NCBI GenBank assembly: GCA_934096945.1
Contig: CAKOND010000007.1
Location: forward strand, 1-64,000
Direction: 5' to 3'
Length of the DNA stretch: 64,000 nt
Source: an uncultured Bacilli bacterium
GTDB lineage: Bacteria > Bacillota_I > Bacilli_A > RF39 > UBA660
Notes under the pieces: generated by a model
Database searches by the model: none
What the model was told of the DNA's origin: nothing
What the model saw: only the letters and a program-made list of their open reading frames with translations
Made by a program: the position numbers and the translations under genes
Part shown: in pieces, positions 6,652 to 17,028 of the stretch
Layout: each line of letters begins with the position of its first letter
Position numbering within the stretch: position 1 is the stretch's first letter

Positions 6652-9456
6652 ATGAATAACGATAAAATTATAATAAAGGGAGCTAGAGAAAACAACTTAA
6701 AAAATGTTGATTTAGAAATACCTAAAAATAAGTTAGTTGTTATGACCGGAGTATCTGGTTCAGGAAAAAGTAGTTTAGCTTTTGATACAATTTATGCTGA
6801 AGGACAAAGAAGATATGTAGAAAGCCTGTCAGCTTATGCCCGTCAATTTATTGGTGTAAATGAAAAACCAGATGTAGACTCTATCGAAGGGTTATCACCA
6901 TCAATATCAATTGACCAAAAATCTACGAATAAAAACCCACGTTCAACTGTAGGTACTATAACGGAAATCTACGATTATTTACGTCTTTTATTTGCCAGAA
7001 TTGGTAGACCTTATTGCCCAACTCATCATATTCCCATTAAAAGTCAAAGTATTGAAGAAATGACTAATAAAGTAATGGAATACAAAGGAAAAACAGTTAC
7101 AATACTTGCCCCGGTGGTTCATGGTGAAAAAGGAACACATAAAGATTTATTTGATGAGCTTCGTAAAGAAGGTTTTACACGTGTTCGCGTAAATGGCAAA
7201 AATATGAGTTTAAATGAAGAAATAACTCTCGAAAAAAATATTAAAGATAATATAGATATCATAATAGATAAAATTACTGTAGATGATGAGGAATATAGTA
7301 GAATATTTGAAGCAGTAGAAACAAGTACCAAGAAAGCTGATGGTAAAGTAGTATTACTAGTTGATGATGAAGAAATATTCATGAGTGAAAAATATGCTTG
7401 TGAAATATGTAATTATTCAATACCAGAACTAGAACCAAGATTATTTTCATTTAATGCCCCATACGGAGCTTGTGAAGAATGTAAAGGTTTAGGTACAAAG
7501 CTTCATATAAGTAAAGATTTACTAATACCAGATCCAAGTAAATCTTTAGTGGAAGGTGCTATATCTGCCTTAAGTATGGACTCAAATATGTACTTTACCC
7601 AAATAGAAACTGTATGTAAAAAATATGATATCAATATGTTTGCACCAGTAAAAAATATTCCTGAAGAAAAATTAAACTATATATTATATGGTACAGATGA
7701 AATCCTTGAATTTAAATATGTTTCTAAAAATGGCAGTACCAGAAATACTAAAGGCACGTATGAAGGAGTAATTCCATCACTTGAAAGAAGATATGTTGAA
7801 ACAAAAAGTGGATGGATTAGAGAATGGCTTCAAGGATATATGATTGAAACAGAATGTCCAGTTTGTAAAGGCAAAAGATTACAAAAATCAGTATTATCTA
7901 TATACATTAATGATAAGAATATTTTTGATATGTGTGATATGTCTATAAGTGATTTACTTGATTTTGTTAAAAAGTTAAAACTAAATAATGAAGAAAAAGA
8001 AATAAGTAACCTTATATTAAAAGAAATAATATCAAGACTAGAATTTTTAAATAATGTTGGTTTATCATATTTAACTTTAACAAGAAGTGCAGGAACTCTA
8101 TCTGGTGGAGAAGCCCAAAGAATAAGGCTAGCAACTCAAATTGGTTCAAAATTATCAGGTGTTTTATACGTTCTTGATGAACCGAGTATTGGACTTCATC
8201 AAAAAGATAATGAAAGATTAATTAATTCATTAAAAGAAATGCGTGATTTAGGTAACTCATTAATTGTTGTTGAGCATGATACAGATACAATGCTAGCATC
8301 AGATTTTCTAGTAGATGTAGGTCCTGGCGCAGGTGAATATGGTGGCCAAATTATGGCAGCAGGAACACCTGAAGAAGTTATGAAAAATCCAAATAGTTTA
8401 ACAGGAAAATATTTAAGCGGAGAGTTAAAAATAGAAGTACCAGAAAAAAGAAGAAAAGGAAATGGCTTAAAAATCAGTATTAAAGGTGCTAAAGAAAACA
8501 ACTTAAAAAATGTAAATGTAGATATTCCACTTAATAAGTTTGTTGTTGTAACAGGTGTATCAGGTTCAGGTAAATCTTCACTTATTAACGAAGTTTTATA
8601 TAAAAGATTAGCATCAGAAATTTATAGAAGTAAAGTAGTTCCAGGTGCATGTAAAGAAATAACAGGTCTTGAAAATATTGATAAAGTAATTCAAATAACT
8701 CAAGATGCGATAGGTAGAACACCAAGAAGTAATCCAGCAACATATGTAGGAGTATTTGATGATATCAGAGATTTATTCGCTCAAACAAAAGAAGCCAAAA
8801 TGCGTGGATATGATAAAGGTCGTTTCTCATTTAATGTTAAAGGTGGAAGATGTGAAAATTGTTGGGGAGATGGCGTTAAGAAAATTGAAATGCATTTCCT
8901 AGCAGATGTATATGTTCCATGTGATGTATGTAAAGGAAGAAGATATAACAGAGAAACACTTGAAATAAAATATAAAGGTAAAAATATAAGTGAAGTCTTA
9001 GACATGAGAGTAAGTGAAGCCCTAGAATTCTTTGAAAATGTACCAAAAATTTACAATAAATTAAAAGTAATGATGGATGTTGGACTTTCATACATAAAAT
9101 TAGGTCAATCTGCACCAACATTATCAGGTGGAGAAGCCGGTCGTATAAAACTTGCCAAAGAACTTCAAAAGAAAGCAACAGGAAAATCAGTATTTATACT
9201 TGACGAACCAACAACAGGACTTCATTCTGATGATATCAAAAAACTATTAGTTATCCTAAATAGAATTGTGGATAATGGTGATACAGTAATAGTAATAGAA
9301 CATAATCTAGATGTTATAAAAGTAGCAGACCATATCATAGATCTAGGCCCAGATGGCGGTAAATATGGGGGAAAAATCGTGGCAACAGGAACTCCAGAAC
9401 AAGTTGCCAAATGCAAAGAATCATACACAGGTGAATTTTTAGCTAAAATACTATAG
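6652..9456 (+). CDS. uvrA: Excinuclease ABC subunit A
   Basis: UvrA is the damage-recognition ATPase that loads UvrB. At 934 aa it is the full family length. Two ABC modules are seen: Walker A GVSGSGKSS near residues 33-41 and again near 640, with signatures TLSGGEAQRIRLA and TLSGGEAGRIKLA. Zinc-binding CxxC pairs include CEIC/CEEC, CPVC and CENC/CDVC. The start has a GAGGTG ribosome site 8 nt upstream. It is monocistronic, with its own terminator at 9491. Confidence 0.98.
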   Translation: MNNDKIIIKGARENNLKNVDLEIPKNKLVVMTGVSGSGKSSLAFDTIYAEGQRRYVESLSAYARQFIGVNEKPDVDSIEGLSPSISIDQKSTNKNPRSTVGTITEIYDYLRLLFARIGRPYCPTHHIPIKSQSIEEMTNKVMEYKGKTVTILAPVVHGEKGTHKDLFDELRKEGFTRVRVNGKNMSLNEEITLEKNIKDNIDIIIDKITVDDEEYSRIFEAVETSTKKADGKVVLLVDDEEIFMSEKYACEICNYSIPELEPRLFSFNAPYGACEECKGLGTKLHISKDLLIPDPSKSLVEGAISALSMDSNMYFTQIETVCKKYDINMFAPVKNIPEEKLNYILYGTDEILEFKYVSKNGSTRNTKGTYEGVIPSLERRYVETKSGWIREWLQGYMIETECPVCKGKRLQKSVLSIYINDKNIFDMCDMSISDLLDFVKKLKLNNEEKEISNLILKEIISRLEFLNNVGLSYLTLTRSAGTLSGGEAQRIRLATQIGSKLSGVLYVLDEPSIGLHQKDNERLINSLKEMRDLGNSLIVVEHDTDTMLASDFLVDVGPGAGEYGGQIMAAGTPEEVMKNPNSLTGKYLSGELKIEVPEKRRKGNGLKISIKGAKENNLKNVNVDIPLNKFVVVTGVSGSGKSSLINEVLYKRLASEIYRSKVVPGACKEITGLENIDKVIQITQDAIGRTPRSNPATYVGVFDDIRDLFAQTKEAKMRGYDKGRFSFNVKGGRCENCWGDGVKKIEMHFLADVYVPCDVCKGRRYNRETLEIKYKGKNISEVLDMRVSEALEFFENVPKIYNKLKVMMDVGLSYIKLGQSAPTLSGGEAGRIKLAKELQKKATGKSVFILDEPTTGLHSDDIKKLLVILNRIVDNGDTVIVIEHNLDVIKVADHIIDLGPDGGKYGGKIVATGTPEQVAKCKESYTGEFLAKIL

Positions 9457-9490
9457 TAATGAAATTTTCTAAAATATGATATTTTTATTA

Positions 9491-9526
9491 AACACTACAC
9501 TTCCATTAAAGTGTGTAGTGTTTTTT
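9491..9526 (+). terminator. Intrinsic terminator after uvrA
   Basis: Stem AACACTACAC/GTGTAGTGTT, about 10 bp, followed by six T. Confidence 0.85.
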
Positions 9527-9652
9527 CTAGAATAAAGTTTTATTAATAAGAAACAATTTCAAAATGTAAAATTTTACATAAAATTATAAATACGATATTA
9601 ATAATAGATAAATTTAAAAAAATTTGTTACAATATTAATGGAGAGTGAAATT

Positions 9653-10462
9653 ATGAATAGATATATTTTTGAAATTGGTAATTTTAAATTAGAATGGTAT
9701 TCAGCCCTTATAATAGTTGCAGCTATGATTGGTATAACAATGGTACTAAAAGAAGCAAAAAGATATAAATATCCAACTGAATTTGTCTTTAATATGATTT
9801 TCTGGGCTATAATATTTGGCATTGTTGGAGCTAGAGCATATTATGTATTATTCAATTTAGAAATATATAATAATTTTTGGGATATATTTAAAATCTGGGA
9901 AGGTGGACTTGCTATTCATGGAGGTATAATTGCTGGAGTTTTGGTTATCCTACTATACTGTAAGAAATATAAAGCAAGAAGCATCAGAATGTTTGATTTT
10001 TTAGCCCCAGCAATGCTTCTTGCTCAAGCCATAGGCAGATGGGGAAATTTTTTTAACAGTGAAGCACATGGCCCCGCAACGACACTTGCCCATTTACAAA
10101 ACTTACATATTCCTGAATTTATCATAAAAGGTATGAACATTGATGGAATTTACTATACACCGACATTTTTATATGAATCAATTTGGTGTTTGGTAGGATT
10201 TTTAATACTTCTTATAATAAGAAGACTAAAGATTACAAAAGTTGGTCAACCATTTGCCTTATATTTAATGTGGTATGGGTTAGGCCGTTTTATAATCGAG
10301 GCTATGCGAACAGATTCTCTAATGTTTGGTGGTTTCAAAATGGCTCAAATAGTTTCAATAATAATGGTTTTTATGGGTTTAATAATTATCATGATAACTG
10401 GAAGAAAAGGACGATATGAGGATTTATACAACCAAGACGAAAATGAAGTAGTAAGGTTCTAA
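9653..10462 (+). CDS. lgt: Prolipoprotein diacylglyceryl transferase
   Basis: Lgt transfers diacylglycerol from phosphatidylglycerol to the lipobox cysteine of prolipoproteins in the membrane. The protein is 269 aa with about seven membrane segments. The signature IGRWGNFFNSEAHG is present near residue 127, and HGG near residue 90. The ATG at 9653 has the ribosome site GGAGAGTG. An upstream in-frame ATG (9638) would lie before that site. It forms the common lgt-trxB pair. Part of it (10196-10286) is duplicated in inverted orientation at 6236-6326. Confidence 0.97.
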   Translation: MNRYIFEIGNFKLEWYSALIIVAAMIGITMVLKEAKRYKYPTEFVFNMIFWAIIFGIVGARAYYVLFNLEIYNNFWDIFKIWEGGLAIHGGIIAGVLVILLYCKKYKARSIRMFDFLAPAMLLAQAIGRWGNFFNSEAHGPATTLAHLQNLHIPEFIIKGMNIDGIYYTPTFLYESIWCLVGFLILLIIRRLKITKVGQPFALYLMWYGLGRFIIEAMRTDSLMFGGFKMAQIVSIIMVFMGLIIIMITGRKGRYEDLYNQDENEVVRF

Positions 10463-10474
10463 AGGAGGAATTTT

Positions 10475-11350
10475 ATGTACGACATAATTATAATTGGTAT
10501 GGGTATCAGTGGTATAACCGCTGGTATTTATGCAAAACGAAGTAATAAAAAAGTGCTGATTATTGATAAAGGTATGCCCGGAGGTCTATTAAACAACATC
10601 GACAAAATAAGTAATTATCCAGGTGTGCCTGAAATAAATGGCCAGGATTTTGCGGAAATTCTTGAAAAACAAGTAAAATCTTTAGATATTCCATATGTTT
10701 TGGAAGAAGTAAAAAGTTTAGAATTAAACGGAGAAACTAAAAAAGTGGTAACGGATAAGAATACATATGAAGCTAAAAGAATAATTTTAGCAATGGGTAG
10801 AAAGCCAAAGTATTTGGGCTTAGATAACGAAAAATATCTACTTGGAAAAGGTTTATCGACTTGTGCAGTATGTGATGCATTTTTTTATAAAAATGAAGAC
10901 ATAGCAATTGTAGGTACAGGAAATAGTGCCCTTCAAGAAGCTTTATATCTAGCAAATATTGTGGGTCACATTTATCTTATCAATCGAAGAGATGGTTTCC
11001 GCGGTGAAGAAATGCTTGTTGAAAATATAAAGAAAAATCCTAAGATAGAAATAATTTATAATGCCAATATAAAAAGTATGAATGAAGAAAATAATAAATT
11101 AGCAAGTATAACATTAGATAATGGTACTACTTTAAATGTTAAAGGAGTATTTATCTATGTCGGATACAAGCCTGCAACAGAAATTGTGCCAAAAGAAATA
11201 CTTGATGAAAATGGTTATGTAAAAGTAAATGAAAAATTAGAAACAGAAATAATAGGTGTATATGCTGTCGGAGATATTATAAATAAAGATACATATCAAT
11301 TAGTAACAGCAGCAGCAGATGGTGCTAGGGTAATAACAAACATGAAATAA
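10475..11350 (+). CDS. trxB: Thioredoxin reductase
   Basis: NADPH-dependent flavoenzyme that reduces thioredoxin. The FAD-binding motif GMGISGITAGIYA is at the N-terminus, the redox-active CAVC near residue 130, NADPH-binding GTGNSALQEA near 147, and the C-terminal GVYAVGDI FAD motif. At 291 aa it is slightly shorter than the usual 305-320. It lies 12 nt behind lgt with an AAAGGAGG ribosome site, so it is co-transcribed. Confidence 0.95.
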   Translation: MYDIIIIGMGISGITAGIYAKRSNKKVLIIDKGMPGGLLNNIDKISNYPGVPEINGQDFAEILEKQVKSLDIPYVLEEVKSLELNGETKKVVTDKNTYEAKRIILAMGRKPKYLGLDNEKYLLGKGLSTCAVCDAFFYKNEDIAIVGTGNSALQEALYLANIVGHIYLINRRDGFRGEEMLVENIKKNPKIEIIYNANIKSMNEENNKLASITLDNGTTLNVKGVFIYVGYKPATEIVPKEILDENGYVKVNEKLETEIIGVYAVGDIINKDTYQLVTAAADGARVITNMK

Positions 11351-11575
11351 GATGAAAAGTCTTATTTTTCTTTATTTTTAAAATAAAAAGAAATTCATCG
11401 CTTATATCAAGTACTTTAATTAATTTCTTTAATGTTTTTAAGCTAGTTTCACTACTTCCATTTTCAATTCTTTGAAGTTGTCTAGGAGAAATATCTAAAA
11501 GTTCTGCAAGTTTTTATTAAGTTATGCCAAGTTTTCTTCGATACTTTTTTATCATACTTCTCACCCAGGGATGAC
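11351..11575 (-). pseudogene. Broken XRE-family HTH regulator
   Basis: The minus strand reads MIKKYRRKLGIT, two consecutive stops (TAATAA), then KLAELLDISPRQLQRIENGS and SLKTLKKLIKVLDISDEFLF. This is a clear helix-turn-helix of the XRE family with nonsense codons at the start of helix 2. The frame is otherwise open, which suggests recent inactivation. Confidence 0.7.
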
Positions 11576-11589
11576 GCCAACAAAACAGT

Positions 11590-11830
11590 TTTAATGAGTG
11601 GAAATTTAAGATATTATATTTGATGGAAAAGAAAAATAAGAACCGTTTGAAGATGGTATTGAGCGTGGATATAAAAAGGTTATGGACACGGTATTGAAAA
11701 TGGAGTAGAACAAAATAAAATTGATGTTGCAAAAGCAATGCTTCAGAAAAAGTATGACATTAAAGATATCTGTGAAATCACCAAATTATCACTTGATGAA
11801 ATTGAAAAACTAAAAGAAGAATTGAAATAA
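11590..11830 (+). pseudogene. C-terminal remnant of an Rpn/PD-(D/E)XK nuclease-transposase
   Basis: The fragments RDIIFDGKEK, FEDGIERGYKK and, after a frameshift, IENGVEQNKIDVAKAMLQKK...LSLDEIEKLKEELK match the C-terminus of the intact gene at 43361-44242. The N-terminal nuclease domain is gone and there are stops and frameshifts. The following terminator (11813-11844) is still like that of the intact copy. Confidence 0.8.
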
Positions 11831-11844
11831 AATTCTTCTTTTTA
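11813..11844 (+). terminator. Terminator of the broken Rpn-family gene
   Basis: AAAGAAGAATT...AATTCTTCTTTTT, nearly identical to the terminator after the intact paralogue at 44224-44253. Confidence 0.7.
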
Positions 11845-11908
11845 AGTTAAAATAACAAGCTTTTATATAAATTTTATGGTAAAATATAATTACATGGAGT
11901 TGACTTAA

Positions 11909-13528
11909 ATGAAGAAAAATGCCATTTTAACCATACTTTTACTTTTAATAATAGCACTTCTTGTTGTGCTAGGACTTAAAATATATGAGAATTATAACCT
12001 TGAAGACGTTGAAAAAAACATTTATTCCTTCGAAGATTACCCTCTATATATTGAGGATTATAACTTCATAAATAGTGAAATAAGTAATAATAAAATATAT
12101 TTATTATATAAAAATAATGATGATTACTTGCTAAAAGAATTAGATACCTTAAGTAAAAAAGAAAATGTGTATAGTAAAAATATTAATATGACATGTAATT
12201 TAAAAAATGATTATGATAATCCGTATATAGTTTGCAAAGATAAAAGTAAAATAAGTGTATATAATAAAAATTTAGAATTACAAGAAGAAAGAAAGCTGAT
12301 CACAGAAAATGATTATGCTGTAAAATCAAGTATTTATGAAAATAATTTTAATGAATATCCTGAAGTAGTAAATAGCATTTGTAATTTAAAATGTTTACTT
12401 ATAAGAAAAGACATTATAACAAATAAAATAAATTTATATAAAGAAAATATTTTAAAAGAAGAAAATATAAAAAACTACGATATTTTTGAAAATGGAGTAC
12501 TTTCATATAACGATGATAAAATAAAAATCTATAACGTAAATAATGATTTCAAAGAATTTAAAAGCCCATTAGAAAATCTAACAAGTAAAATAGTGCATTT
12601 AAGTAAAAATGAATACAATTTATATGTCTTAGAAAACAAAGAAATAGATGTTTATAATCTTTACGAAAAAAGCAAAACCGCTAGAATAGATATATATAAG
12701 ATTAAAGAAAAGGTTAAAAGAATTAAAGTATATGATAATAAACTCTATGTCTTTACAGACAAAAATTTTTACATCTATGATGTTTTTGATATTGAAGAAA
12801 ATTTAAATAAAGAAAATTTATTTGAAAACGACTATATAGGTAATAAAGTTACTGAAATAAAAGAAAAATATAGCATAAATGTAAATTTAAAAGAAAGTAT
12901 TAATATCATGCATAAAGATTACAACATAACTGAAGTTAACAACTATAATGACATTATAAATGCTTTAAGTTATCTTGAAGATTATCTTCTTATTTTTAAT
13001 AAAGACTTTTTCAAAAGATTTTATGAGTATGACATGAATGGATTAAACATATATTTTGCCTATGATATAACCGGCGGAGAACTTGAAACAAGTACAACTG
13101 ATGTAGTGGGTTTATCTTTTGTTAAAGGCAATGAATATGTAATAATAATCAAGCTAAATTCCAAAGCTAATTTGCTTACCATATTAACACATGAAACAAT
13201 GCATATTATCGATTTATATTTAGAACTTAGGGATTTTTCATATAATTGGAATGATTTAAATCCCGAATATTTTACATATCAAAATGTTTATTACCCAAAT
13301 GTAGTATACAAAGATGTTTTAGAAACCGGTAAATTTAAAGAAGAAATATATTTTATAGATAATTATGCCAGAACTAATGAAAAAGAAGATAGAGCACGTC
13401 TTTTTGAAAAAATCTGTGCATGTAAAAACTATGAAGATTATCCAAATTTAAATAACAAAATGAATTATCTGAAAAAAGTATTAACAGTAATTTTTCCTGA
13501 AATAAGTTATATAAAAGCTTTCGAATAA
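11909..13528 (+). CDS. Membrane-anchored predicted zinc metallopeptidase
   Basis: 539 aa. An N-terminal membrane anchor (ILTILLLLIIALLVVLGLKI, residues about 6-25) is followed by about 330 residues of repetitive beta-rich sequence (KIYLLYK, KISVYNKN, KIKIYNVN, KLYVFTDKNFYIYDV) that looks like a degenerate propeller. The C-terminal domain carries the zincin motif HETMHIID (residues about 429-436), with a downstream E in DRARLFEKI as possible third ligand. It is probably an extracellular protease. I do not recognise a named family. The promoter has an extended -10, and the gene stands alone before mazEF. Confidence 0.6.
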   Translation: MKKNAILTILLLLIIALLVVLGLKIYENYNLEDVEKNIYSFEDYPLYIEDYNFINSEISNNKIYLLYKNNDDYLLKELDTLSKKENVYSKNINMTCNLKNDYDNPYIVCKDKSKISVYNKNLELQEERKLITENDYAVKSSIYENNFNEYPEVVNSICNLKCLLIRKDIITNKINLYKENILKEENIKNYDIFENGVLSYNDDKIKIYNVNNDFKEFKSPLENLTSKIVHLSKNEYNLYVLENKEIDVYNLYEKSKTARIDIYKIKEKVKRIKVYDNKLYVFTDKNFYIYDVFDIEENLNKENLFENDYIGNKVTEIKEKYSINVNLKESINIMHKDYNITEVNNYNDIINALSYLEDYLLIFNKDFFKRFYEYDMNGLNIYFAYDITGGELETSTTDVVGLSFVKGNEYVIIIKLNSKANLLTILTHETMHIIDLYLELRDFSYNWNDLNPEYFTYQNVYYPNVVYKDVLETGKFKEEIYFIDNYARTNEKEDRARLFEKICACKNYEDYPNLNNKMNYLKKVLTVIFPEISYIKAFE

Positions 13529-13556
13529 AATTTTTTCATAAATTAACAAATTTTAC

Positions 13557-13585
13557 TTGACTTTGATATAGACTATGTATATATT
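13557..13585 (+). promoter_or_regulatory. mazEF promoter
   Basis: TTGACT (13557-13562), 17 bp, TATATT (13580-13585). The spacer and -10 carry an AT-rich imperfect dyad, a plausible site for autoregulation by the MazEF complex. Confidence 0.65.
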
Positions 13586-13604
13586 AGAGATGGAGGGATA
13601 AGTT

Positions 13605-13847
13605 ATGGCATATAAAGTACAAAAATGGGGAAATTCTAATGGAATAAGAATACCCAAAGTTTATTTAGAGGCTTTGAATTTAAAATCAGGAGATGCAGTA
13701 AACATTACTAGAGAGGGGGAACAAATCATTGTTACTAAAGCTCTTAGAAAGCCAGAAACACTAAAATCAAGAATTAAAAAATACAAAGGTCCTGAAAAAG
13801 TTGAAGACTTTGCCTGGGACGAAGCGAGAGGAAAAGAGTTATGGTAA
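13605..13847 (+). CDS. mazE: MazE-type antitoxin (AbrB/SpoVT fold)
   Basis: 80 aa. The N-terminal swapped-hairpin DNA-binding domain (KVQKWGNSNGIRIPKVYLEA) is typical of MazE. The C-terminal acidic tail (PEKVEDFAWDEARGKELW) would wrap around the toxin. The ribosome site GGAGGG precedes the start. Its last 7 nt overlap the MazF start, the usual coupled arrangement. Confidence 0.9.
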   Translation: MAYKVQKWGNSNGIRIPKVYLEALNLKSGDAVNITREGEQIIVTKALRKPETLKSRIKKYKGPEKVEDFAWDEARGKELW

Positions 13848-14179
13848 AATATATTCCACAAGAAAGAGATATCGTATATATTAATTTAAACCCTATAAAA
13901 GGGCATGAACAAAAAGGAGAAAGACCAGCTTTAGTAATAAGTAGCAGATTATTTAATCAGTTTACTAATATGGCAATAGTTTGTCCAATTACAACCAATA
14001 CTAAAGCCTTTCCAACTCATTATGAGCTTGCTGGGTTAAAAAAAATAAAGGGGGCAGTTTTGTGTGAGCACATTAGAAGCATTGATTATGCTGAGCGCAA
14101 CATTGAGTTTATTGAGCGTATTAGTGATGAAGAATTTAATAACATATTAGAATTAATAAAAAGTTTTTTTGAAAATTAA
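13841..14179 (+). CDS. mazF: MazF-type endoribonuclease toxin
   Basis: 112 aa PemK/MazF family mRNA interferase. The fingerprint is visible: RDIVYINLNPIKGHEQKGERPALVIS, then the conserved CPITTN and LCEHIRSID segments that form the active-site groove. The arginine and threonine equivalents (R in GERPALV, T in PITTN) are retained. It is probably active and held by the overlapping MazE. gltX starts 15 nt downstream, so the TA pair may be at the head of an aminoacyl-tRNA synthetase transcript. Confidence 0.93.
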   Translation: MVKYIPQERDIVYINLNPIKGHEQKGERPALVISSRLFNQFTNMAIVCPITTNTKAFPTHYELAGLKKIKGAVLCEHIRSIDYAERNIEFIERISDEEFNNILELIKSFFEN

Positions 14180-14194
14180 GAAGGAGAATTATTT

Positions 14195-15613
14195 ATGAAA
14201 GTAAGAACGCGTTATGCACCAAGTCCAACTGGATATATGCACATAGGAAATTTAAGAACAGCTATATTTGAATATTTACTAGCTAAAAAATATAATGGAG
14301 ATTTTATATTAAGAATTGAAGATACAGACCAAGAACGTGAGGTTGAAGGCGCAGTAGATTTTATCTACAATACTTTAGACATTTGTGGTTTTAAAATAGA
14401 TGAAGGCCCAAATAATGAAAAAGGCTATGGTCCATACATTCAAAGTAAAAGAAAAGATATTTATAAAGAATACGCCTTAAAACTAATAGAAATGGGTAAA
14501 GCCTATTATTGTTTTTGTTCTGAAGAAGAACTTGCTGCCATGAGAAAACATGCTGATGAAAGACATAAACCATTTTTATATGATGGCAGATGTTCAAGAT
14601 TAAGCAAAGAAAAAATTGAAGAAAATTTAAAAAATGGGGTACCTTTTGTAATTAGACAAAAAATGCCTAAAACTGGTGAAACTATAGTTGAAGACGTAAT
14701 CTATGGTAAAATTAAGATTGATAATAGTATTTTAGATGACCAAATACTTCTTAAAAGCGATGGATTCCCAACATATAATTTTGCTAATGTAATTGATGAT
14801 CATTTAATGGAAATAACCCATGTTATACGTGGTAAAGAATATTTAGACCAAACAGCAAAATATAATTTACTTTATGAAGCATATGGCTGGGAAAAACCAA
14901 CGTACATTCATGTTGCTATGGTTTTAGGTGAAGATGGCAATAAATTATCTAAACGTAATGGTGATGCATCATTCATGGATCTTTACAATGTGGGATATTT
15001 ACCTAATGCTGTAGTAAATTATCTAGCATTACTTGGATGGAGTCCAGAAACTAACAAGGAAGTCTTTACAATGGATGAACTAATTGCTAACTTTAATGAA
15101 AACAGAATAAGTAGATCATCTAGTCAATATGATGTTAAAAAACTAAAATGGTTTAATCATCAATATATTAATAATCTAAGTGATGAAGAATATTTAACTT
15201 GGATTAAAAAATATTTTACAAATAATGTTGAAGGAAAAAGTAAAGAATGGGTTAATAGATTACTACTTATTTACAAAAATCACATTGATTACGGAGCTGA
15301 AATTAATGAAGTAACATCATCATTCTTTACAAATGAATTTGTGGTAAATGAAGATGCAGCAGAATTTATGAAAAGTGATGAAGTAATACCTCATGTTGTT
15401 GAAGTTTTCAAAGAAGAAATTGAAAATACAAGCACTTGGACAGTAGAAACTCTATCAAACGTTATAAATAATGTTAAAGAAAAAGCTGGAGTAAAGGGAA
15501 AAATGCTATACATGCCAATAAGAATTGCTGCAAGTGGTATTATGCATGGACCAGAACTAGCAGATACTTTATATCTAATTGGTAAGGAAGAAATTCTAAA
15601 TAGATTAAAATAA
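14195..15613 (+). CDS. gltX: Glutamyl-tRNA synthetase
   Basis: Class I aminoacyl-tRNA synthetase charging tRNA-Glu (in many Firmicutes also tRNA-Gln, for transamidation). At 472 aa it is normal length. The HIGH motif is in PSPTGYMHIGNLRTA (residues 9-23), and KMSKS appears as KLSKR near residue 250. The ribosome site AAGGAG precedes the start. cysS follows 26 nt downstream. No T-box is seen before either gene. Confidence 0.97.
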   Translation: MKVRTRYAPSPTGYMHIGNLRTAIFEYLLAKKYNGDFILRIEDTDQEREVEGAVDFIYNTLDICGFKIDEGPNNEKGYGPYIQSKRKDIYKEYALKLIEMGKAYYCFCSEEELAAMRKHADERHKPFLYDGRCSRLSKEKIEENLKNGVPFVIRQKMPKTGETIVEDVIYGKIKIDNSILDDQILLKSDGFPTYNFANVIDDHLMEITHVIRGKEYLDQTAKYNLLYEAYGWEKPTYIHVAMVLGEDGNKLSKRNGDASFMDLYNVGYLPNAVVNYLALLGWSPETNKEVFTMDELIANFNENRISRSSSQYDVKKLKWFNHQYINNLSDEEYLTWIKKYFTNNVEGKSKEWVNRLLLIYKNHIDYGAEINEVTSSFFTNEFVVNEDAAEFMKSDEVIPHVVEVFKEEIENTSTWTVETLSNVINNVKEKAGVKGKMLYMPIRIAASGIMHGPELADTLYLIGKEEILNRLK

Positions 15614-15639
15614 ACATAAATAAATAAAAAGGAGGAAAA

Positions 15640-17028
15640 ATGAAAATATATAATACTCTGACAAGAAAAATTGAAAAATTTGTTCCGTGGCAAGAAGGAA
15701 AGGTTGCATTTTATACTTGTGGCCCAACTGTATATCACTACGCTCACATAGGTAATATGAGAAACTATATTGGACATGATATTTTGGACAAAACTTTAAG
15801 ATACCTAGGATTTGATGTAAAAAGAGTAATGAATATTACTGATGTAGGTCATTTAACAAGCGATTCAGATTCAGGTGATGATAAAATGGTAAGTAGTGCT
15901 AAAAAAGAGCATAAAACAGTAATGGACATTGCTAGATTTTATACTGATGCATTCTTTAAAGATTTTGAAGACTTGAATAATAGAGTACCAGATGTTGTAG
16001 CACCTGCAACAGCAAATATAAATGAATATATAAAGATAATTGAAAATTTACTAGTAAAAGGATATGCATATAAAAGCGGGGGTAACATCTATTTTGACAC
16101 ATCGAAATTAGACGATTACTATAAACTTACAAATCATAAAGCAGATGAAATGGTTGTAGGAGTCCGTGAAGGTGTAGAAGAAGACTCTTCCAAAAAAAAT
16201 CAAAACGACTTTGTATTATGGTTTACCAAATCCAAATTTGATGAACAAGATTTAAAATGGGAAAGCCCATGGGGACTTGGTTATCCAGGATGGCACATTG
16301 AATGTACCGGAATAAGTATTAAATATTTAGGTGAATACCTTGACATCCATGGTGGTGGAGTAGACAATATTTTTCCTCACCATACTAACGAAATTGCTCA
16401 AAGTGAAAGTTACCTAGGGCACAAATGGTGTAACTATTGGTTCCACAATGAACATTTAAATGATGAAACTGGGAAAATGAGTAAAAGTCATGGAGCAATT
16501 CTAACAGTGCAAGTATTAAAAGAAAAAGGCTATGATCCTCTTAGTTTTAGATACATGTGTCTTTTAAGTCACTATCGTCGTCAATTAACTTTTTCATATA
16601 ATTCATTAGATGGAGCAGAAAATGCTTATAAAAAACTTCGTAGTAAAACATCTACTTTAAAATATGATAATAATATTAATGAAGAGAATTATAAAAGTTG
16701 GAAAAGCAAATTTATTTCTTGTCTTGAAGATGATTTAAATACAGCAAATGCCATAACCGTGCTTCATGATTTATTAAAAAGTGATGTAAACGAAGGTACA
16801 AAATACAAATTAGTAAGTGAATTTGATAGTGTATTAAGTCTAGATTTACTAAAACAAGAAGTAAAGAGAATTGATAACGAAGAAGAAATCATTAAGAAAA
16901 TAAATGAACGAAACGAAGCTAAAAAAAATAAAAATTATGAACTTGCAGATAGTATCAGAGCAGAATTATTTGCCAAAGGAATTATCCTAAAAGATACTCG
17001 TGAAGGCACGACCTATGAGGCTATATAA
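15640..17028 (+). CDS. cysS: Cysteinyl-tRNA synthetase
   Basis: Class I synthetase, 462 aa. The zinc and HIGH region is [19 protein letters not shown] (residues about 25-43), the further zinc ligands in GWHIECTG and FPHHTNE are present, and GKMSKSHG lies near residue 278. AAGGAGG ribosome site. The stop overlaps the dacA start by 1 nt, indicating translational coupling. Confidence 0.97.
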   Translation: MKIYNTLTRKIEKFVPWQEGKVAFYTCGPTVYHYAHIGNMRNYIGHDILDKTLRYLGFDVKRVMNITDVGHLTSDSDSGDDKMVSSAKKEHKTVMDIARFYTDAFFKDFEDLNNRVPDVVAPATANINEYIKIIENLLVKGYAYKSGGNIYFDTSKLDDYYKLTNHKADEMVVGVREGVEEDSSKKNQNDFVLWFTKSKFDEQDLKWESPWGLGYPGWHIECTGISIKYLGEYLDIHGGGVDNIFPHHTNEIAQSESYLGHKWCNYWFHNEHLNDETGKMSKSHGAILTVQVLKEKGYDPLSFRYMCLLSHYRRQLTFSYNSLDGAENAYKKLRSKTSTLKYDNNINEENYKSWKSKFISCLEDDLNTANAITVLHDLLKSDVNEGTKYKLVSEFDSVLSLDLLKQEVKRIDNEEEIIKKINERNEAKKNKNYELADSIRAELFAKGIILKDTREGTTYEAI

